From the NCBI GenBank assembly GCA_007922225.1, contig ML679961.1, positions 67,345,075-67,409,074 of the forward strand: a stretch of 64,000 bases of DNA. The letters are read 5' to 3'. Below are positions 56,645-64,000 of the stretch, piece by piece. The position numbers were made by a program, and so were the translations under genes. Every line of letters begins with the position of its first letter. Within the stretch, counting starts at the first letter, position 1. Under the pieces are notes generated by a model. The model did not search any database, was not told the DNA's origin, and worked only from the letters and a program-made list of their open reading frames with translations. This DNA is from Emydura subglobosa. Lineage: Eukaryota; Chordata; Testudines; Chelidae.

Positions 56645-57840
56645 GCCGAGGACCTATCAAATACATAGGCCAAGAGTCTATGGAGGAGAGGAATCTAAAA
56701 TCTAGGAGATCAGGTAACAATACAAGCACAAAAACCAACAAAACAAGGAAAGTCAAAATGTTAGTAAAAAATAGGCTGCTTGATGGAGTCTGATTAGACC
56801 ACATGGATAGGCTCAAAGTGATCAGGAATTAATTTTCTTTTCAGTCCATCTCACAATCACATGTTTCAGTAGAAGTTTGTCCCAAGTGAAACTTGAATGA
56901 CCTGTTTTTTCTTTCATTAACAACTGCACAAAGAAAAGGATCTACTTCCCACCAAGGAACCAGAAAAACCAGCTACTGTATCCTGAAAGAAAGCTTTAAA
57001 AGTTCCATCCAGGCACTTCAATTTCAGTTAGTTCCTCTTTCTTCTAGCAGCAGCAAGAGCACAAAGGAAAGGATCTGACCATCAGTAGAATCACAACTGT
57101 TACAACTCTTTAAATTAAGGTCCCTCCAAAAATCAGGCATCTAACAAAAAAGGAACTCTGCCCTCACTCTTAACAGCAGAAACCAAAGCGGGTCCTTTCC
57201 CCTGCTCAGCCAGCTCAGCAGCTGATCTTTCTGCATCTTGGAGCCCTGATTCAGGCAGCAGTACCACAGTCTGTCCCTATCCCTAGGAAGAGGCAGAGTG
57301 GAAGCCCTCACTGCTCTTGACTGCCCAAATAACTATCAAAGTAAATCACCCTCTTTCATCAGTAACTGACCAGAATTTTGTTTCTCTCTTATCAGTCAGA
57401 CCAGACCAAGAAAAAGCTCCAATAGGTTGAAAACACACCAGAGTGTCTGCTTAATAACACAAGTTGATCTTACTTCACTCTGGTGTTCCACTGTCTGCAT
57501 TGACTCCCCATTGAACATAAAGGTCTGTTCGTGGTTTCTATCCTGATATCCAGAATCCTCATGGAATTGGCAGTCTCTTTCTCTCTTCCTCTAGGACCTT
57601 GACTTCCTTTGTGCTATTGTAACAATGGAACTGCCAACCAATGGGGTAGACAGAACTTTTACCAAAGCTTCTGGAGAACCTGTTCCTACAAGAGATACGG
57701 GTGACCACAATGCTACTGCTTTCACAGAACTAAATATCAAACTCATCTCCTTATTTTAATTTGCATTCTTTAATATGTCAGTATTTTTACAACACTAGAG
57801 AGAAGAATGGAGAAAATGGACCAAAATGATAATAGTATAG
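56645..57840. other. No recognised feature
   Basis: No domain or repeat recognised, including the frames at 56,605-56,816 and 56,893-57,078. Confidence 0.45.
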
Positions 57841-57844
57841 GCCA

Positions 57845-58010
57845 ACATTTTCAGGAGTGTCCACTAATTTTGGGTATCTATATTTTGGGTACCAAACTTG
57901 AGGTACCACTGTCCTAGTTTTGAAAAGTGCTAAGCATGCACCCATTCTCATTGACCTCAATCAGAATTATGGGTGCTTAACATCTCTGAAAAATCGGGCC
58001 CACAATTTCT
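57845..58010. repeat. Short palindromic repeat (TTTTCAAAAGTGCT type)
   Basis: Contains CATTTTCAGGAGTGTCCACT, AGTTTTGAAAAGTGCTAAGC and GGTGCTTAACATCTCTGAAA, in partly inverted order around CATTGACCTCAAT. Same family as 16,140-16,250. Confidence 0.5.
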
Positions 58011-58119
58011 CACAAAGTTAATGATCTTTTCTGAAAAGTTTGATAATTCTTAGATAAAATACTTATCCACACTTGTAATTCATTGTAGAACCTATCCCCC
58101 ACCTTCTTTGCTCCATCTA

Positions 58120-58330
58120 CATTGACACAAGTACCTTCAAGTTTTCTTTCATGCCACCCCTTTTGCATGGAATACCCTCCTCAAACTCATCTGGAAAGCC
58201 AGTGCCTTCTAGCACTTCAAATTCTTCCTCAAGACCCATTTCTGCTGTGTTGCCTATGAGAAACTGTCAACTGATAATGGCTAGGCCATTAGCCAGCAGG
58301 AATTACTGATGTAATTAGTATCTATTGTTT
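58120..58330 (+). mobile_element. LINE 3' end (L2-like), RT C-terminus
   Basis: The plus strand reads PFAWNTLLKLIWKASAF, a stop, then HFKFFLKTHFC (58,160-58,250), the usual C-terminal signature (WN-L, F-LK-HLF) of L2/CR1-type RTs. Only this tail is present. Confidence 0.65.
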
Positions 58331-58334
58331 ATTT

Positions 58335-59815
58335 ATACCTTTAAAAAATCAAACATGCACATAGCTAGTGAATGTAACCATGTATTCTTATTACTGTTAT
58401 CCTTAGCATCCCTTCCCCCAAACATGTATTCATTAGAATGACCTGCCTTTTTGGGCACCCAGAACAATGGAGCTCCGGTCTGATTTGGGCCTATAGTTGC
58501 TACTATAATAATAATGCCTCCTGTGTAAATGATAAGTAATTTACTATCCACAACCCTCTCTCAATTCTGAGTTACATTTTAGTCATAAATCTAATGCAGA
58601 ATTGGTTTAAAATTCACCCTAAAGAGAAGACAAACTTTCTGTAAAATGCTAACATAAAATAACTTGCCAGTGTACATACTGAATCCAGGAAAAATATATA
58701 AATCTTTGTTCATTTATTGTTATTTATGGAGTGCTGACAGCATGCTAAGAGCCTGCACAAAGAGAGGAAAATGAGGATTCCTGTCTCGAGGGATCTCAAA
58801 ATCAGAGAGCCTGATCTTGCAGCAAATCCATTTACAGAACTTCCATTAACCTAATGAAATATCTGCATGTGTAATAGCCACAGGCTTGGGTCCTAGACCT
58901 TATGGTCTCTTTAGTGGCTTTTAGTCAAAGCCCTGTATTGGAGGTGGAACAGAGTTGCTCTGCACCAGAAGGAGCAATTGGAAGCATTATGGATCAGGAA
59001 GATATTGTACAGTGCCTTCCAGAGTGACCAGGAACCCAAAAGCAGTGTATTCCCTGCTCCATCTGTTCTGGGGATGCAGTGTATGTTCCCCTGCATAGGT
59101 CAAAAACTCTGCTAGCCAGTGTATGCCCCTCCTCCCTTTAGGATGACTTATCAGACGCAACAGCAGGGTACAGTCAAACTGTAGCTGTCACTGGCTCTTG
59201 CACAAGAGATTCCGAATGGTGGTGAGTCTTTTTGCACTGTCCCCCTTCCCTTACACATCAGCACAGGGGCCAGATACAATCTATCTGGGGACATGTTAGA
59301 TAAGGCAAACAAAAATGGTACTTGCATTACCATTGGCCCTGCTTGAATTAATTTACCTGGTCATGGTATCCATAGCAGAGCTAATACATTGCAGTTTAGC
59401 TGGTATGTTCCATGAGCCAAATTCAGAGATGATGGGGTAATATAAGTTCCATGACAGTAAGATGGTGTATATTGCTGCAGACATGATGAGAGATGATAAA
59501 GTGGGGTGTAGCTTTATTTTACACCTCCTACAGCCTTCCGTTGGTTGGCTTGTTTGTTTTCTGCTTCAAACTTCCCCTTCTGCCTTCTCAGAGTCTAAAC
59601 TATGCCAATTTACATTGATTTACTGACATGTAACTAATGTCTCCCTTGAGTCAAGGCCACAGTCTCCTGAGGTATTTTACCGGCAAGATGGCAACCTTAG
59701 GGCTGAGGGGACCACAATTTAGGCAGCAGGTTTTGAACAGAGAATCACTCCTCCAAAGACACTGCATATGGTCCTAATCAACCCTGGCACCAACCAGGAT
59801 GACTCCAAATCTGAC
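58335..59815. other. No recognised feature
   Basis: Unassigned. 58,800-58,880 (GAGCCTGATCTTGCAGCAAA) may be a fragment of the palindromic family at 1,056. No coding frame recognised. Confidence 0.45.
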
Positions 59816-59819
59816 ATAA

Positions 59820-60130
59820 TAATTCATAATAAACTTTATTTTACATAGAATCTTTCATACCAGTGTACTACAAATCTCTTTAAAGATATAATGGCACAAT
59901 TACAGAATTAAATAATAGTGTAATTACAGGGTTGCATAATAACATGTGTAACACTGAAGCAAAGAGAGAAAGCAATTAGGAGGCACAGGAAAGGAAGAAA
60001 AGGGTGGTTTACTGGAGGTGCTACTAATTCTAAAAGCTGCCCAGCAGCATTTCCTGGAAGAAATGAGCTTTCTCTCATTAAAGTGGCAGAATACCTTGTA
60101 GACCTAGGAACATTGTACCAACCTCAATTC
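59820..60130. repeat. Possible old dispersed repeat
   Basis: AACTTTATTTTACATAGAAT, then CTTTCATACCAGTGTACTAC and a long diverged continuation resemble a repeat in which a TATAGTGCTTTYCATnC-like motif is followed by GCTTTACA, read in reverse. From memory only. Confidence 0.3.
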
Positions 60131-60134
60131 CATT

Positions 60135-63100
60135 CCAAACAGAAGACATTAGTCGTTTCTTTACCTGACAGTAGTTTTTGATGGCCCCCATGCAGCATCC
60201 AGCTGAACTCACTGTCCAAACATCAATACAGAGAAAGATGCCTTTTGAAACCTTTGTGATGGACTCTGCTCCTGAAATGGTAGGACTGGCATCTTGAAAG
60301 AAACATTTGCAGTGATTTTTTGTACTGCCTCAGACGGCTTGCCTTAAATCATTTTTCTTCAGAATATTTAAGTTCTGCAAGGACATTTCAAATCAATATT
60401 TAAAAATATGTAAAAATGTTCCAAAATGTCTATTGATATGATTGAGCAGGTGTTATTACTAGAAATTAGTAGGAATTATTTTGTGCTCCAGTGATAAGAC
60501 ATTTTAATTCCACTTTGTTTTGCAAAGTTGCTCCTGTCTCACACCCGCACAAAAGACAAGGAAATGAGAAAGTACTTAATGCTAGTTTTGGAGGGGTGCA
60601 AATTCTGCCCTCAAATATAACTGTATGCTCCATCCAAGTAGATTACTTCATGCTGAGCATCAAAATCAGCTCTTGTAAGATTGATCTGATGCCCAACCCT
60701 ATATTCTAACCCATTGTTTCCTAGTTTGGATACATATCTGTTTTCAAAATCACTTTTAGATTGTTGTAAATATTCTGTGGACTTCAACGTCATTCCCAGA
60801 GCTGCCAAGTCTTATAACTAGCACAAGTTTATCTGACAGAAATAGTACATGACTGAATATGTAGCTATAATGGACAATCATACACCTCAGGGAAAGCAAT
60901 AGCACAAAAATCTGGTGTGTAGTTATAAAGATATCCATATATTTTGGGTATATTAAAAGGCACAAAACTGAAGTTGAAGGGCTTTAAAGAACTCTAGAAG
61001 TGCAAATACCATATTCCTCCACCTCACTTTTTCATATGTCTCACTGCTACTATAAAACATTTAAGTAATGTGGCTTGATTAATAAGTCTCATTCCAACAT
61101 TTATACTAATTACCTGCACAATAGGGACCCCCCCACTGACTAATTAGACTCCTTTTATTTGCCCCACTTTGTACAATACATAAAATAGACGAGGGAAAAC
61201 AACTTTTGGGGGAAAAAATCATATAGAAGAGTGATCTAGTTGCTAGAGCAGATGAGGTTTATGGTTCTGTTATTGCTGGGTTTCTGGATTATATATACTA
61301 AAGCCTTTTGCCTGATGTCGTGGGTTTTTTTCACCTTCCCTTTTTAAATCTGAGATGAGCAGCATCCTTTTGTAAAGTTCACTGCCCTCTCTCACACACA
61401 CAGGGTTCCTGGGGATTCTTTCTCACTGTTAACAGTTCCATTTGCTCTGTGTCTTATATCAGTAGATTTTGTATCATGTAGTCATGCCAATTCTCATTCA
61501 GCCCTTTCTTCAGATTCATACTGTGGAGGCAGCAGCTTCAGGTTTCATTGGACGTAGGCAACATTTATTCAATTGCAAAGCTGCCATACATTTCTTTAAC
61601 CAGCCTAGTATAATTTCATCAAACTACTACCTCCAGTAATTTGTTATTTTGCCTAATTAGCATTTCCTTGCTATGTATATATAGACCGCAGCTATACCGC
61701 CTTCTGCTATGATTCCATCAGATACAAGCAAAGAAGTGCCAGTATTGTGATAGGACACCTGCAAGGACAACCAAGCATGCCCCAAAGAGTGCTGCCAATT
61801 GAATAGGGTGTGCTTTCCCTATGAGTTAGTACAGAACCAAAGCCCAAGCACGGGGCTGAGGTTCACTATAGGTGCTGTCTTTCAAATGGCCCATAGAACT
61901 GAAGTCTGACAATTTACACTTATTAACTCCCAATTACACTTTTTGTAGGAATACAGATGTTAAACCAAAGTTTTCTGATCAAATTTCATCCTACCAGCTT
62001 AATTTATTTCTGCAGTTTCAAATGGATACAGTATTCTTCTTCACTTCCCATCCTAAAGGGCTATGTAGTGTTAGGTGAGGTTAAACTGCTGCTACATTTC
62101 ACCCCAGAGATGGCTACTTTTTAAATATTTGTATATTGTTTCAACAATGCTCTGGAATCCTTTGGGATGAAAGGTGTTGGAAATATAAACTATTATGTAT
62201 AGATATCAGTGCAGAATACGCTCGTGTCAGTTTAGATGCTGCAGAAGAATGTAGAGCTAAATTTTCCACTGTGGATGCCACTTTAGATGCAGTGGGGGAG
62301 AAAGCACTGGTGCAGCATCTGACCATTGGTTCTCAGAAGGAAAAACGGAGGGTAAAAAAATGAAAATGAAAAAATGAGGGTGCAAAAAAATGCAGGTACA
62401 ATCACATCATATGGACAAAAATGAGAATTGCACTGAGCTCCATACAACTGATTGTAACTGGCACACCACGTGCAGTTTGAAAAATGGGCTCACAACTGGA
62501 GATACTAAGTACCCCAATAGTCAGTTACAAGAGGCTCCCCAACTTTGCTCCAGCTAATGTTGAGCATCTTACATTACTTATTCTGACCAAGGAGTTGCTC
62601 CAGTTCACAGGCACCAGGAGGGCGATGGCCCCCAAAGTCCAGCATCAGATTTAGGGTGCAGCTGATAAGTAGTTAATAAAAAGTTCACTGTCCCATGCTC
62701 AGTGGCAGAACTGAGGGAAAATGGTGGGATATGAGAATGGAGAGTCTTTCCCAGCTGTGGGAACAGCTGTGACTAAGTATCTAGTATGTCACAGTTTTGG
62801 TATAAATCATCAAAGTTGTCCACTATCAAATAGTACAGAAGTATTGCAACTATCCACAGTGTGTATGTCTACTAAGATCCATAGCACCACACACACCATG
62901 TGTTCATGTGTACTCTGTTCATGTTTTCTGCATTTGCTCAAAACGCCTAAACCCCAGTAGGCACTTCAATTCCCTGTGGAATGAACACCAGAAAATGCTT
63001 TAAAAAATAAACTACTGCATCCCATATGTTTGAATGACAAACAAAAGAGTGCCACTATGGAAGTGTGACACTTCCTTGCATGGTGTATGTAACTGACAAT

Positions 63101-63350
63101 GCCTAAGGAGTATATAATCACCAAGTACTTACAAATGCATTCAGAGAGCCATTGCTGTATTCCTAAATTTTGGATGATATTGTTGATATACAGCCTATCC
63201 ATATCACCTAGCTCTCACTGTGTACAAAGGCAAGGAAGGAGAACATCAAGAACATGTGCACATGAGATATGGCATACCTGTCACTTTGGTCTCCAGAAAA
63301 GGTTGCAGAAATATAAACTACACATCAAAAAAGGCTGATCAGATACATGT
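60135..63350. other. No recognised feature
   Basis: AT-rich. Frames of up to 85 codons have no domain I know. No CpG-rich block. Confidence 0.5.
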
Positions 63351-63354
63351 AGTC

Positions 63355-64000
63355 AACATTACAGTGAATACAGATGCACAATAGACTAGCTATGTCTTTT
63401 CTCACAGATGCTGAGGAATCCCCAGTGACCACTACACACCAGAACAGTGAGGAGGAACCCAGGGAACAGTAGCACGCAGCACCATCAGCAGCCCATCTAT
63501 CTCCATCATCAGATACTAGCACTGAAACCGATGCTGCCTCTTCCTTTCTCCTCATCTCCTCTGTAAGCCCTCCTACCTTCTTGCATCTCTGGACCCATAC
63601 AATCTCGTACAAACCTGTAAGGGATCTAACCTGGGTTCAGTCTCCCTGTCTACATCACCTGGATTTTTCAGTGACAACATCTCTGAAACTGAGATTGTGA
63701 ATCTCATCCCAGAGTCTCTTAAATCCCCTCCCCCCCCAACCTCTCTTGAAGCTGAGGCATGGGTCATTTCACAGTGAAGCTGAGTAATGTTACACGGGGC
63801 GTGGGGACTGGTATACAATCTGCCAGTGCAGCATTTGCTGTCCAGCCTCTGTTCCTTGTTCCTTATCTTCAGTAAAACTAGTATGGTTGTCAACATAGAA
63901 AAGTCAGGGAATCTGCTTCCACAGATCATAGAAAAGGATGAACAGCAAGTGGGACGGTTGAAGTGTGACACTCAGAGAGCCAGTGACTTTCCAACAGTCA
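63355..64000. other. Unassigned, less AT-rich end of the window
   Basis: A pyrimidine tract ending CTTTTCTCACAG at 63,406 is a fair splice acceptor, followed by 20 open codons (starting AEESPVTTTH) and a stop. The 132-codon minus frame at 63,573-63,971 shows no domain. I cannot say whether this is an exon, a decayed transposon gene or chance. Confidence 0.35.

Noticed and set aside
1..64000. Bacterial, plasmid or phage origin
   Set aside because: No dense coding or ribosome-binding-site pattern; LINEs, DIRS and gypsy elements, microsatellites and a CpG island point to a vertebrate.

Overview
The window is non-coding vertebrate DNA, most likely from a turtle and possibly another non-avian reptile such as a crocodilian. 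The reasons are the CR1 LINE 3' ends (two copies in opposite orientation agree with each other here), the tyrosine-recombinase DIRS-type retrotransposons, a Ty3/gypsy LTR element, a Penelope-like element and several sauropsid-style palindromic MITEs. The organism call is inference from repeat content; no gene identity supports it. I found no intact protein-coding gene and no tRNA or rRNA gene. Nearly all longer ORFs are broken retroelement proteins, antisense shadows of them, or chance frames in GC-rich or tandem-repeat DNA.

0-11 kb is a dense retroelement cluster, all on the minus strand. It holds a DIRS gag-like fragment (1-900) and a Ty3/gypsy element with both LTRs (9,161 down to about 1,320). 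A DIRS copy lies inside its pol gene (7,610-3,060), and that copy carries a CR1 fragment and an LTR-like insert. A MITE and another DIRS RNase H remnant follow. 12.5-13.7 kb is a palindromic composite MITE with tRNA-like modules, and 14.0-14.8 kb is a CR1. 16.75-22.44 kb is the best element: a nearly full-length DIRS retrotransposon with inverted termini, gag, reverse transcriptase, RNase H and tyrosine recombinase, all decayed. 23-32 kb has a hAT-like MITE, two more DIRS remnants, a minisatellite and a LINE fragment. 33.7-36 kb has CR1 pieces in both orientations. 38.1-40.7 kb is a long dispersed repeat whose parts recur at 48.4 and 53 kb.

43.15-44.62 kb is a CpG island and the only strong sign of a host gene. 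A CCAAT box, an NRF1 motif and a good splice donor in consistent order suggest a minus-strand promoter and first exon whose first intron would run leftward through the DIRS-rich half. No downstream exon is recognisable, so the gene cannot be named, and a plus-strand donor leaves bidirectional transcription open.

45-64 kb contains a Penelope-like element, another CR1, a palindromic MITE, an LTR-like repeat split by a hAT MITE with an 8-bp target duplication, an LTR-type element with a frame-preserving 27-bp tandem array, an L2-like LINE tail, and long stretches where I recognise nothing. All six DIRS copies lie on the minus strand and left of the CpG island, parallel to the proposed transcript.
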